Shown: positions 50,241 through 59,512 of the stretch, piece after piece
How the letters are laid out: each line of letters opens with the position of its first letter
Numbering within the stretch: the stretch's first letter is position 1
Assembly (NCBI GenBank): GCA_964491785.1
Contig: CAZBGS010000005.1
Coordinates: forward strand, 62,001 to 126,000
DNA: 64,000 nt
Reading direction: 5' to 3'
Source of the DNA: RZZS01 sp964491785
Lineage (GTDB): Bacteria > Pseudomonadota > Alphaproteobacteria > Micavibrionales > Micavibrionaceae
The notes under the pieces: model-generated
Seen by the model: only the letters and a program-made list of their open reading frames with translations
Database searches by the model: none
What the model was told of the DNA's origin: nothing
Translations under genes and position numbers: made by a program

Positions 50241-52096
50241 AAGCCAGAACCAGAGATTTTACCACAGCGGATCTCCGCATTGGCGCAACATACGTTCCCG
50301 GCAAGGGGACGTATGTTCGTATCTGGGCTCCGAAAGTTGAAAAAGTAGAAATTGACTGGCTAGACCGGCACGGCCCACAAAAATTGACCAAAGAAGAAAA
50401 CGGCTATTACGTCGGCCTCTTCCCCAAAGCCGGCGTCGGCAGTCGCTATTATTTCGTGATCGACGGCAAGGATCGGATTCCCGACCCCGCATCGCGTTAT
50501 CAGCCCGAAGGAGTCTTCGGCCCCTCGGAAGTTGTTCCCTGCGACTTCGACTGGGAAGACGAAGAATGGCCCGGAATGCCTTTCTCGGAATGGGTTATTT
50601 ACGAACTGCATACTGGAACCTTTTCACGCCGGGGCACGTTCGAAGGCATTATCGAAGATCTTCCAAGATTAAAATCCCTGGGAGTAACAACACTGGAAAT
50701 CATGCCTGTCGCACAGTTCTCCGGCAAACGAAACTGGGGCTACGATGGCGTTTTCCCCTTCGCCGTCCAGAATAGCTATGGCGGCCCGAAAGGCCTCAAG
50801 AAACTCGTAAACGCCGCCCACCGACAAGGACTCGCAGTGATCCTCGACGTGGTCTACAACCACCTGGGCCCCGAAGGAAACGTTCTTTACCGCTGCGGCC
50901 ATTATACCCAGGACAGGTACCAAACCCCCTGGGGCCAGGCGCTCAATTTCGACGGCCCGTGGAGCGACGAGGTACGCCGCTATTTCCTCCAGACAGTATG
51001 GCAGTGGCTCACCGAATTTCATCTTGACGGCCTGAGGCTCGATGCGATTCAGACGATTTTCGATACCGCTCCGGTTCCTTTCCTTGAAGAACTTACTCTC
51101 ATCCAGGAAGAAGCCGAGAAGGTCGTTGGCCGCTCCATCAACATAATCGCTGAAACCGATACGAATGATTCGCGGATTCTTTTACCATCCGGTCAGGGAG
51201 GCATCGGCATGGACGCGCACTGGAACGATGACCTTCATCACGCGGTTCACGCCTATCTCACCGGAGAAAAAGACGGCTACTATCTCGACTATGGCAACCT
51301 CGGTCAGATAGCCAAAATCTACCGCAACGGCGTTTGCTACGACGGCGAATACTCCATTTACCACAAGAGCAGAAGAGGCCGCTCCTACGAAGGCGTAGAC
51401 CCGAGGCGTCTGGTCGTGTCCTCGCAGAACCACGATCAAATCGGCAACCGGATGTACGGCAGGCGCCTTTCCAGCCTGGTTGACTTTGAAAAACTTAAGC
51501 TCGCCGCCGCCAGCATTTTTCTCTCTCCCTTTACTCCATTCCTTTTCATGGGCGAAGAACTGGCCGTAAAAAATCCATTCCTTTATTTCGTCGACCACAG
51601 CGACCCCAACCTCGTCAAAGCAGTGCAGGAAGGGCGCAAAAGAGAATTCCAGGCTTTCGCCTGGCGTGGCGAGCCTCCCGATCCGGCTGAACAGGAGACC
51701 TTCGACAAATGTATTCTTGACGACAAAACCCCTGTCGCCGGAGATCTCTCCGGTGTTATGACCGAATACTACCGCCGCCTGATCGCCATCTCAAAGGAAC
51801 TGAGAAACAGATACTTGCTCGAAGCCGACAAATTCGATGTCGAATTCGATCCGGAGCGCAAGCGGATAGCACTGCAAAGGCTTGAAGGCCATCATTGCTT
51901 TTCCGTCATTTTTTCTTTTAGCGACAAGTCTGAAGTTCACGAATTATTAACCACTACAGTGACAAAGTGGAAAACAGTTCTGCAAAGCAACGACTTTCAA
52001 ATTGGTCAACTTGATTTTCCCGAAAAGAGTCTCCATGATGGTAAGTTAACTTTGTCACCATTTTCCGCAACCGTTTTAATCGAAACAGAAGAATAA
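50225..52096 (+). CDS. treZ: Malto-oligosyltrehalose trehalohydrolase
   Basis: Releases trehalose from maltooligosyltrehalose made by TreY. 623-residue GH13_10 protein: an N-terminal CBM48-like domain (VRIWAPKVEKVEIDWL), YELHTGTFSRRGTFEGIIED, EIMPVAQFSGKRNWGYDGVF, DVVYNHLGPEGNVL, FHLDGLRLDAIQTIFD (nucleophile Asp), NIIAETDTNDSRIL (acid/base Glu) and SQNHDQIGNRMYGRRL. The NWGYDGV and GPEGN segments are typical TreZ. Start at 50225 lies inside glgB, with its tail used as ribosome site. Confidence 0.95.
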   Translation: MEERIKARTRDFTTADLRIGATYVPGKGTYVRIWAPKVEKVEIDWLDRHGPQKLTKEENGYYVGLFPKAGVGSRYYFVIDGKDRIPDPASRYQPEGVFGPSEVVPCDFDWEDEEWPGMPFSEWVIYELHTGTFSRRGTFEGIIEDLPRLKSLGVTTLEIMPVAQFSGKRNWGYDGVFPFAVQNSYGGPKGLKKLVNAAHRQGLAVILDVVYNHLGPEGNVLYRCGHYTQDRYQTPWGQALNFDGPWSDEVRRYFLQTVWQWLTEFHLDGLRLDAIQTIFDTAPVPFLEELTLIQEEAEKVVGRSINIIAETDTNDSRILLPSGQGGIGMDAHWNDDLHHAVHAYLTGEKDGYYLDYGNLGQIAKIYRNGVCYDGEYSIYHKSRRGRSYEGVDPRRLVVSSQNHDQIGNRMYGRRLSSLVDFEKLKLAAASIFLSPFTPFLFMGEELAVKNPFLYFVDHSDPNLVKAVQEGRKREFQAFAWRGEPPDPAEQETFDKCILDDKTPVAGDLSGVMTEYYRRLIAISKELRNRYLLEADKFDVEFDPERKRIALQRLEGHHCFSVIFSFSDKSEVHELLTTTVTKWKTVLQSNDFQIGQLDFPEKSLHDGKLTLSPFSATVLIETEE

Positions 52097-52102
52097 GTTT
52101 AT

Positions 52103-54535
52103 ATGGGTAACGCCAACCGATTTGTATGTATTCACTGCCACTTCTATCAGCCTCCGAGAGAAAACCCCTGGCTGGAGGAGATAGAATTTCAGGATTCCGC
52201 CTATCCTTTTCATGACTGGAATGAAAGGATAAGCTCCGAATGCTATGAGCCGAACGGACTTTCCCGCATTCTCGACCGCGAGGGCTGGGTTACCCGCCTT
52301 GTAAATAACTACTCGAAGATCAGCTTCAATTTCGGCCCCACCCTGCTATCATGGCTGGAACACAAGGATCCGCAGGTATATGAAGCCGTGCTTGAAGGCG
52401 ACCGCCTAAGCCGTGAGCGTTATGGCGGCCACGGCTCCGCCATCGCACAGGTCTACAACCACATGATCATGCCGCTGGCAAACCGCCGCGACAAGGAGAC
52501 CCAGATTATCTGGGGGCTTTACGATTTCGAGAAGCGGTTCGGTCGCTCGCCTGAATCCATGTGGCTGGCCGAAACCGCCGTTGATACCGAAACGCTGGAG
52601 ATACTCTCGGATTACGGAATGAAATACGTCATTCTCGCCCCGCGTCAGGCCAGATCCGTCCGCAGCATTGAAAAAGGCAGTGAATGGCGTGATATAATCC
52701 ATGAAAACGTCGACCCGAAAGTCCCTTATCTTTGCAAACTTCCTTCAGGCCGCTCGATAGTCCTTTTCTTTTACGACGGCCCGATATCCAAGGGCGTAGC
52801 CTTCGAAGGACTTCTCCATAACGGCGAAAAACTGGCAGGCCGTTTGATTTCCGGCTTCGGCTCCGGCGAAACCACTTCCAACCAGTTGCTCCATATAGCG
52901 ACCGACGGCGAGACATACGGACACCATCACCGCAAGGGCGACATGGCGCTTGCCTACGCACTGGATTACATAGAGGCCAATAAACTGGCCACCGTAACCA
53001 ATTACGGCCAGTATCTCGAAAAGAACCCGCCAAAAATGGAAGCCCGCATCCATGACAATTCATCATGGAGCTGCGTCCACGGCGTCGAACGCTGGCGCAG
53101 CGATTGCGGATGCAACAGCGGCGGCTATCCTCAGTGGAACCAGCGCTGGCGCGCCCCGCTGCGCGACGCTCTCGACATGCTCCGCGACAGGCTGAGCGAC
53201 GCTTACGCCAAATACATGGGCAATATCACCACCGAAGATCCCTGGGCGATCCGCAACGATTACCTTCGCATTATCTCGAACCGCTCGGACAAGAACCGCC
53301 GCGACTTCATCCGTAAATGGATCTCCGAAGACAACTTCCTGCGCAAACACCCCGAGGAGCATCTCTGGAAAGCCATGGAAGTCCAGCGCCACCTCTTGCT
53401 GATGTACACAAGCTGCGCCTGGTTCTTTGACGAAATATCCGGCATCGAGACCGTCCAGAATCTCAAATACGCAAGCCGTGCGATCGAGCTTGGCAAGGAC
53501 GTTTTCGGCTACGATCTTGAAGAAGAATTTTTGTCCATGCTAGAAAAGGCCCCGAGCAACATTAACGATCTCGGTAACGGCAGAGTCGCCTATGAGCACT
53601 ACGTTGTGCCGGCTCATGTCGATTTCCTCAAGGCCGCGGCGCATTTCGCCGTCACCGCCCTCTTTTCGGAAAAGGAAACCACCGGCGAAATTTATTGCTT
53701 CGACTTCAAGACCTACGACTTCAAACGTTCCTATTCCGGCAAGACCCAGCTACTCTGCGCCGACATGGAAATTATCTCCCGCGTTACCCGCGAAAGCGAG
53801 CGCATCGAATTTTGCGTAGTCCATATGGGCGACCACAATATCAATGTCGGCGTCCGTCCCTACGCCGGCGAGGAGCATTACAAAAACCTGAAGGGCGAAT
53901 TCTTCACCGCCTTCGAACACGGCGACCTCGCCCAGACGGTACGGCTTCTCGAAAAACACTTCCAGGATCAGCTCTATTCACTGAGAGACCTGTTCAAGGA
54001 TCAGCAGAAAGAAGCGATCGACATCGTTCTGACCCAGACCCTGAAAGCCATTGAAAGCCAGTTCGGAGATATTTACAAGCAGCACTACCCGATCATGTGC
54101 TACCTTTCAAACTTGCGGGTAAGCTTCCCCTCGCTGTTCAGGCACATCGCCGAATATGTCCAGAACAGCCAGATCAAGCGCGCCCTGACCCAGCCTGAAG
54201 TATCAATCGATATGATCCGCGACCACGTCGAGGAAGCGAGGGAATGGGATATCCAGCTGGATAAATACGGCATCCAGAAAAGCTATGTCGAAGCGCTTGA
54301 AAGACTTTTCGAAGCCTGCAAGCACAAGCCAAACGATATCGCCGCGCTGCGCCATTTCCACAGACTGGTTGAATCTTTGAAAATAATGCCGTTCGAAGTT
54401 GATATCGGCAAGATACAAAACGATTTTTATCTCTGGTATTATCGTGAAAAGGGCAACGATTTCGCCAAACGCAAAGAGTGGCAGGAACTGACCTCAAACA
54501 TTGCGGATGTGCTGAAGGTTCGCTTGTCCTTGTAG
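52103..54535 (+). CDS. Glycoside hydrolase family 57 protein with DUF3536
   Basis: 810 residues. The N-terminal half is a GH57 (beta/alpha)7 domain: FVCIHCHFYQPPRENPWLEE, the nucleophile Glu157 in MWLAETAVDTETLEILSDYG and the acid/base Asp in IATDGETYGHHHRKGDMALA. The C-terminal half is DUF3536-like (SDKNRRDFIRKWISEDNF; MYTSCAWFFDEISGIETVQN). Members are called alpha-amylase-like or putative glucanotransferases, with no proven activity for this subgroup. Position in the glucan operon between treZ and treY suggests action on alpha-1,4-glucan. Confidence 0.88.
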   Translation: MGNANRFVCIHCHFYQPPRENPWLEEIEFQDSAYPFHDWNERISSECYEPNGLSRILDREGWVTRLVNNYSKISFNFGPTLLSWLEHKDPQVYEAVLEGDRLSRERYGGHGSAIAQVYNHMIMPLANRRDKETQIIWGLYDFEKRFGRSPESMWLAETAVDTETLEILSDYGMKYVILAPRQARSVRSIEKGSEWRDIIHENVDPKVPYLCKLPSGRSIVLFFYDGPISKGVAFEGLLHNGEKLAGRLISGFGSGETTSNQLLHIATDGETYGHHHRKGDMALAYALDYIEANKLATVTNYGQYLEKNPPKMEARIHDNSSWSCVHGVERWRSDCGCNSGGYPQWNQRWRAPLRDALDMLRDRLSDAYAKYMGNITTEDPWAIRNDYLRIISNRSDKNRRDFIRKWISEDNFLRKHPEEHLWKAMEVQRHLLLMYTSCAWFFDEISGIETVQNLKYASRAIELGKDVFGYDLEEEFLSMLEKAPSNINDLGNGRVAYEHYVVPAHVDFLKAAAHFAVTALFSEKETTGEIYCFDFKTYDFKRSYSGKTQLLCADMEIISRVTRESERIEFCVVHMGDHNINVGVRPYAGEEHYKNLKGEFFTAFEHGDLAQTVRLLEKHFQDQLYSLRDLFKDQQKEAIDIVLTQTLKAIESQFGDIYKQHYPIMCYLSNLRVSFPSLFRHIAEYVQNSQIKRALTQPEVSIDMIRDHVEEAREWDIQLDKYGIQKSYVEALERLFEACKHKPNDIAALRHFHRLVESLKIMPFEVDIGKIQNDFYLWYYREKGNDFAKRKEWQELTSNIADVLKVRLSL

Positions 54536-54585
54536 GCAAGATCGCTTTGGTATAAAAGCGGAAAACAGTCTGACAGGAAAAAAAC

Positions 54586-57051
54586 ATGGGCCGGAGCAGT
54601 GAACCTGTAAGCATCAATTCCACCTATCGGGTACAGCTTTCAAAGGACTATACCATCAGGGATTTGATTCTTGATCTTGAATATATTCACTCCCTCGGCG
54701 TGACTCATCTTTATCTCTCTCCGGTGCTGGAATCGGCAAAGGGCAGTAATCACGGCTATGACGTGACAAACCCATTCGAGATAAGCGAGGAACGCGGCGG
54801 AGAAAAGGCCTTCACCGACCTTGACTGGAGACTGCGTAACTTCGACCCGCCTATGGGAATGATACTTGACATCGTCCCCAACCACATGGCCGCGATCGGC
54901 CAGAACACCCTGTGGTACGACGTACTCCGGCGCGGCGCGGCTTCGCCTTACCGCAAGGTATTTGATACCCGCATCGCTGAAGGAGAAAAGATCGACTTGC
55001 CTGTCCTCGGGGACACTCTTGTAAAGACTCTCGATCGCGAGGAAATCAAGGTTGTTCGTAACGGCAAGCGGGGATGGGAAATCATCTACTACGACCATTA
55101 TTTTCCGGTTTGTCCGGAGATGGAAGTAAAATGTCACCCGGGCATGACCAAGCACGAAATAGCCTCCCTGCTGGACGAGCAGCATTACCGCCTGGTCTGC
55201 TGGAAAGAAATCTTTCACAAGATAGACTACCGTCGTTTCTTCGACATCTCCGGCCTGATAGCGGTGCGCATGGAAGACCTTGCTGTCTTCGACCTGCTGC
55301 ATCGCAAGCTCTTCGAAATGTTCAATAAATATCAAACGATTACCGGTGTAAGGGTTGATCACGTCGACGGCATGAAATTCCCTGGCCAGTATCTAAAACG
55401 ACTCGAAAGAGAAATACCGGATGTATGGGTGGAAAAAATTCTCATGCCGGGAGAAACTCTGCCCTCGGAATGGCCGGTTGCCGGAACCACAGGATATGAA
55501 TTTGCCGCGAAGCTCAATGACGTTCTGGTAAGCCCAGAAGGCTTTTCAAAAATCCACGATTTCTGGTGTGAAGAAGTCTCTAAAAGCAGTGCTGGTTTCA
55601 GTGATTGCGTCTTCGTCAGCAAAAAAGAGGTTCTCTACCAGCAATTCCAGCCAGAGCTTTCCTCGCTATGCAAATTCGGGCAGGATCGCAGCTTCTGGAT
55701 AGATGTCACCGCTGCAATGCCGGTCTACCGTACTTACGTCTCGCCCTCAGGTTACACGCAAAAAGATCTGGACAATATCAGCACCGCCGCATCGGTCAGC
55801 GGCAGGGAGGACACTCTGACCCTCCTCTCTCCCGAAGACCCGCAGAATCACGAAGCCCTGTTCTGCTGGCAGCAGTTGACCGGCCCGGCCATGGCCAAAG
55901 GACTGGAGGATACCGCTCATTACCGTTTCACGCCGCTGGCCTGTTTCAACGAAGTCGGCTGCGAGGTCAAAATTACCGAAGACGGCAGACAGGCATTCTA
56001 CAAATGGCTCAACGATATCGCCTGGCGCTGGCCGCTTTCAATGAAAGCCACATCAACGCATGATACCAAGCGAAGCGAAGATGTAAGGGCAAGATTGATG
56101 GCTCTTTCCGACATCCCCGACAACTGGATAGAATTCATCAGAGAATCCTGGGTCATCAACGAGCACTTCAAGACCGCCATGAACGGCAAGGCAAAACCGG
56201 GAATTGACACCGAATATTTATATCTGCAAACGCTGGTTGGCATTTGGCCGCTGGAAGGAAAACCCGGAAAGGATTTTGTCCAACGGGTTACCGACTACAT
56301 GATTAAGGCCGCAAGGGAAGCCAAACAGGAAACGAACTGGCTGGCCCCCGACCACGAATATGAGAAAGCCCTGACCCGCTTTATCGAAAAATCCTTATCC
56401 CACGAGCCATTCCTCCGCCATGTGTCGGATTTCTCAAAGAAGCTCGGATGGCTTGGCGCATTGAACTCTCTTGCCGCCCTTACCCTCAAGATTTTAACAC
56501 CCGGAACCCCCGATATTTATCAGGGCACCGAGATCTGGAATTTCACTCTGGTCGATCCGGACAACCGCCGCGCCGTTGATTTTGAGATATTCAAAAAAAT
56601 ATTGAGATGTTCCGGTCAAGCCAGCTTCATGGAAGACCGCCTCCACTGGAAAACCGGCGAGATCAAACTCTGGATGACGAAAAGGCTGCTTGAAATCCGA
56701 AGAAATCATCTGCTTCCGGAACATGACCTGAAGCTGGAGGCTTTGCCTGCTGATGGCCCTGATACCGCGAACATAATCGCCTATGACCTGGTTCGTGAAC
56801 ACAACGTAAAAAAAGGTATCATGGTGGCTATTGCCACTAACGCCGGCAGATTGCCCGTAGGTGTACTTCCCGAAGAGCTCCGTATTCCGCCAAACGCCTG
56901 GAGCGGATCAGTAATAGCGGTTCCCGAGAGAATGGAACAACAGCGGGTCGTAGATCTGATTACCGGGAGAGAATTCATATGCGAAGGAGGAAAACTTTCC
57001 GCTGCCTACGTATTTCAGGAATTCCCAGTAGCTGTGTTCACTGTGCTATGA
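54586..57051 (+). CDS. treY: Malto-oligosyltrehalose synthase
   Basis: Converts the reducing-end maltose of maltooligosaccharides to a trehalosyl unit. 821-residue GH13_26 enzyme: INSTYRVQLSKDYTIRDLIL, SLGVTHLYLSPVLESAKGSN, HGYDVTNPFEISEERGG, IVPNHMAAIGQNTLWYDVL, GVRVDHVDGMKFPGQY with the nucleophile Asp, VWVEKILMPGETLPSEWPVA with the acid/base Glu, and STHDTKRSEDVRARLMALS. Together with treZ it makes trehalose from the operon's glucan. A 50-base gap separates it from the GH57 gene. Confidence 0.96.
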   Translation: MGRSSEPVSINSTYRVQLSKDYTIRDLILDLEYIHSLGVTHLYLSPVLESAKGSNHGYDVTNPFEISEERGGEKAFTDLDWRLRNFDPPMGMILDIVPNHMAAIGQNTLWYDVLRRGAASPYRKVFDTRIAEGEKIDLPVLGDTLVKTLDREEIKVVRNGKRGWEIIYYDHYFPVCPEMEVKCHPGMTKHEIASLLDEQHYRLVCWKEIFHKIDYRRFFDISGLIAVRMEDLAVFDLLHRKLFEMFNKYQTITGVRVDHVDGMKFPGQYLKRLEREIPDVWVEKILMPGETLPSEWPVAGTTGYEFAAKLNDVLVSPEGFSKIHDFWCEEVSKSSAGFSDCVFVSKKEVLYQQFQPELSSLCKFGQDRSFWIDVTAAMPVYRTYVSPSGYTQKDLDNISTAASVSGREDTLTLLSPEDPQNHEALFCWQQLTGPAMAKGLEDTAHYRFTPLACFNEVGCEVKITEDGRQAFYKWLNDIAWRWPLSMKATSTHDTKRSEDVRARLMALSDIPDNWIEFIRESWVINEHFKTAMNGKAKPGIDTEYLYLQTLVGIWPLEGKPGKDFVQRVTDYMIKAAREAKQETNWLAPDHEYEKALTRFIEKSLSHEPFLRHVSDFSKKLGWLGALNSLAALTLKILTPGTPDIYQGTEIWNFTLVDPDNRRAVDFEIFKKILRCSGQASFMEDRLHWKTGEIKLWMTKRLLEIRRNHLLPEHDLKLEALPADGPDTANIIAYDLVREHNVKKGIMVAIATNAGRLPVGVLPEELRIPPNAWSGSVIAVPERMEQQRVVDLITGREFICEGGKLSAAYVFQEFPVAVFTVL

Positions 57052-57073
57052 TTAAATTTTGGCTGGAGATGCA

Positions 57074-57436
57074 ATGTCTAGAAAACTGGTAATCCCGTCT
57101 CTACTGATGTGCCTTTTCCTTGCATCGGCTTGCAGTGCCGGCCAGAGCCTGTTCGGCTCCCCGCCAGCAGGCGAAACCGTATCCGCCTGTTCGAGTAAAT
57201 GCAAACGCGCCAAAATAGCCTGCGACAACCGGGAAGACAGCATTTATGCCCACTGCATGGAGCTATACGGACTACAACAACAAAACTTTGAAATGTGTGA
57301 AAGTGCCCGCGGCAACCTGCCCTATGGCTGCAATGCCCCGAATCTTTGCCCGCCGCCTGACAAGGAAATGTGCGCCCGCCACAACCAGTCCTGCAGACTA
57401 CATTGCCGAGGCGAAATAATAGGTGAATATGAATGA
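57074..57436 (+). CDS. Cysteine-rich lipoprotein, unknown function
   Basis: 120 residues. ATG 57074 has GGAG in front; the lipobox LASAC gives lipid-modified Cys20. The mature protein has ten further Cys (SACSSKCKRAKIAC; AHCMELYG; MCESARGNLPYGC; NLCPPPDKEMCARHNQSCRL; HCRGE), enough for five disulfides, so it is probably a small, rigid, oxidised periplasmic or outer-membrane protein. No family is recognised. It follows treY after 22 bases and overlaps the next gene by 4 bases, so it belongs to the glucan/trehalose operon. Confidence 0.68.
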   Translation: MSRKLVIPSLLMCLFLASACSAGQSLFGSPPAGETVSACSSKCKRAKIACDNREDSIYAHCMELYGLQQQNFEMCESARGNLPYGCNAPNLCPPPDKEMCARHNQSCRLHCRGEIIGEYE

Positions 57437-57840
57437 ATACAAAACTCGCGATATACGCTGCCTGTATGATGCTTTTAGCTTCCCCGGCTCTGGCGCAGCC
57501 TCCGGAAGACAGATATCAATCGTTTCTTGATGCCGCCGGTATCGTGGGGAAAATAGAGGCCATGAACGCAGCCTGCCCCCTCGATGAAAGAAAGCAGAAC
57601 AAGGAACGCCTGAGAGAACAGGTTATGGAGGGTTTTGCTCTTGAAAAAGGCACCGACAAACAGCTCCGGGAACTACAGTCCGCTGCTGACGATTCCTTCA
57701 GGACAAAATCCGCCGAACTCGAAAGTCGCGAAGAACTTAAATGCGAATCCTCGGACGTGATCTGGGAGAAACAAATTCTTTACGACGAACTTCTTGTGGC
57801 TCTGAAAGAAATAAACAAATCCCGCAAGGCAGAAAACTGA
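57433..57840 (+). CDS. Small exported helical protein, unknown function
   Basis: 135 residues with signal peptide MNTKLAIYAACMMLLASPAL and cleavage after ALA. The mature part is mostly charged helix (ERKQNKERLREQVMEGFALE; KSAELESREELKC) with two Cys, possibly one disulfide. Start overlaps the stop of the lipoprotein gene by 4 bases (ATGA), so the two are coupled. I do not recognise it. It is the last gene of the 39.3-57.8 kb run. Confidence 0.65.
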   Translation: MNTKLAIYAACMMLLASPALAQPPEDRYQSFLDAAGIVGKIEAMNAACPLDERKQNKERLREQVMEGFALEKGTDKQLRELQSAADDSFRTKSAELESREELKCESSDVIWEKQILYDELLVALKEINKSRKAEN

Positions 57841-57861
57841 CGGCCTTGATTTTTCCCTATC

Positions 57862-57888
57862 CCACCGGAAAAAGGTTTTTGTCGGTGG
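57862..57888. terminator. Hairpin between the convergent glucan operon and purH
   Basis: CCACCG (57862-57867) pairs with CGGTGG (57883-57888), extended by AAAAA (57869-57873) with TTTTT (57876-57880), giving a long stem in a 54-base convergent gap. It could end transcripts from both sides; T-runs are inside the stem rather than after it, so efficiency is uncertain. Confidence 0.45.
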
Positions 57889-57894
57889 CCGACT

Positions 57895-59490
57895 TCAATG
57901 CCTGAAATGCCTAATGCCGGTAAACACCATTGCCATGCCGCGTTCATTCGCCGCCCTGATGACTTCTTCGTCTCGCATCGAACCTCCCGGCTGAATAGCG
58001 GCAGTCGCTCCGGCCTCGGCCGCCTCGATAAGCCCGTCGGCAAACGGAAAGAACGCATCCGATGCCACCACGGAATTCTTGGTATAAGGCGCATCCTCTC
58101 CCGCCTCCTGCGCGGCCATTCTTGCCTTGCCGGCGGCTATCCGGCTGGAGTCCAGCCTGCTCATCTGCCCCGCGCCTATCCCGACTGTCGCCCCGTTTTT
58201 CGCATAGACGATAGCATTGGATTTGACATGCTTTACCACCTTAAAACCAAATATAAGATCTTTAAGCTCCTGCCTTGTAGGCTCCCGCTCTGTCACGACC
58301 TTGAGGTCGCCTGCACTGATCCGGCCATAATCGCTGTCCTGCACCAGCAATCCTCCGGCCACCTGACGCACCAGCCTGCGCCTTGCCCCGGGATCCGGAA
58401 GTTGCCCGGTCACCAGAACCCTGATATTTGGTTTTTTCTTCAGAACTTCCCTCGCCTCTTCCGAAACCGAAGGGGCAACGATCACTTCCACGAATTTCTT
58501 AGCAATCTCTGCCGCTGTTTCGGCGTCAAGCGTCCTGTTCAGAGCGATAATCCCGCCAAAAGCGCTGACCGGATCGCACTTCAGAGCCGCAAGATAGGCC
58601 TCCAGCATATTCCTGCCCACAGCCACGCCGCATGGATTTGCATGCTTGAGAATCGCCACCGCCGGTTCCTCGAATTCAGCCGCAAGTTCGCAGGCGGCAT
58701 CAGCATCGCTGTAGTTATTATAAGACATCTCCTTGCCCTGAAGCAGCGCCGCATTCACAGGCCCGGGCCTGCCGCCCGCATCCACTGTATAAACCGCCGC
58801 CTTCTGGTGCGGGTTTTCGCCATAGCGCAGCGATTCTTTAAGCATTCCCGAAAAGCTTACCCGCCTTGGAAACTCCTCGCCAACCTGTTCCGCGAACCAG
58901 CTCGCCACATTGGAATCGTAGTTTGCCGTCAATGAAAATGCATTCGCGGCAAGTTTCTTTCTCAGGGAATGGCTAACACACCCGCCGCTGCTCCCCATTT
59001 CCTCAAGGACGGTTTCATAATCCTGTGCATCTGTAATTACAGTTACAAAATCATGATTTTTGGCAGCCGCTCTTATCATTGCCGGCCCGCCTATATCGAT
59101 GTTTTCGATGCAATCCTCGAACCCGGCTCCGCTGTTGACCGTCCGGGCAAAAGGATAAAGATTGACGACCAGCATATCTATCGGCTCGATCCCGTTTTCC
59201 TCCATCGAGCGCAAATGACTTTCCTTGTCCCGCTCCGCCAGCAGGCCTCCATGCACCTTCGGATGCAGCGTCTTAAGCCTCCCGTCCATCATCTCGGGAA
59301 AACCGGTAAACTCGGAAACATCGCGAACCGGAATTCCCGTCTCGGCTATTTTCGCCGCGGTACCCCCGGTCGACAGGATCTCCACCCCGAATCCATGAAG
59401 CTCTTTTACAAACGCTTCCAGCCCGCTCTTGTCAGTAACCGATATCAGGGCACGGCGGATTTTAACTGCCTTTTGATCGCGCATTTTCAT
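57895..59490 (-). CDS. purH: Bifunctional AICAR transformylase/IMP cyclohydrolase
   Basis: Last two steps of IMP synthesis. 531 residues: N-terminal cyclohydrolase (RRALISVTDKSGLEAFVKEL, ILSTGGTAAKI, MMDGRLKTLHPKVHGGLLAE, VNLYPFARTV) and C-terminal transformylase (LRYGENPHQKAAVYT, AVAILKHANPCGVAVG with the catalytic Lys-His, SDAFFPFADGLIEAAEAG, IQPGGSMRDEEVIRAANERG). ATG 59490 is chosen over the frame start at 59529, which would overlap cheR. It follows cheR by 22 bases on the same strand and may be cotranscribed with the chemotaxis genes. Confidence 0.95.
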   Translation of the reverse strand: MKMRDQKAVKIRRALISVTDKSGLEAFVKELHGFGVEILSTGGTAAKIAETGIPVRDVSEFTGFPEMMDGRLKTLHPKVHGGLLAERDKESHLRSMEENGIEPIDMLVVNLYPFARTVNSGAGFEDCIENIDIGGPAMIRAAAKNHDFVTVITDAQDYETVLEEMGSSGGCVSHSLRKKLAANAFSLTANYDSNVASWFAEQVGEEFPRRVSFSGMLKESLRYGENPHQKAAVYTVDAGGRPGPVNAALLQGKEMSYNNYSDADAACELAAEFEEPAVAILKHANPCGVAVGRNMLEAYLAALKCDPVSAFGGIIALNRTLDAETAAEIAKKFVEVIVAPSVSEEAREVLKKKPNIRVLVTGQLPDPGARRRLVRQVAGGLLVQDSDYGRISAGDLKVVTEREPTRQELKDLIFGFKVVKHVKSNAIVYAKNGATVGIGAGQMSRLDSSRIAAGKARMAAQEAGEDAPYTKNSVVASDAFFPFADGLIEAAEAGATAAIQPGGSMRDEEVIRAANERGMAMVFTGIRHFRH

Positions 59491-59512
59491 CTCACTCTTT
59501 TTTAAAGTTAAA

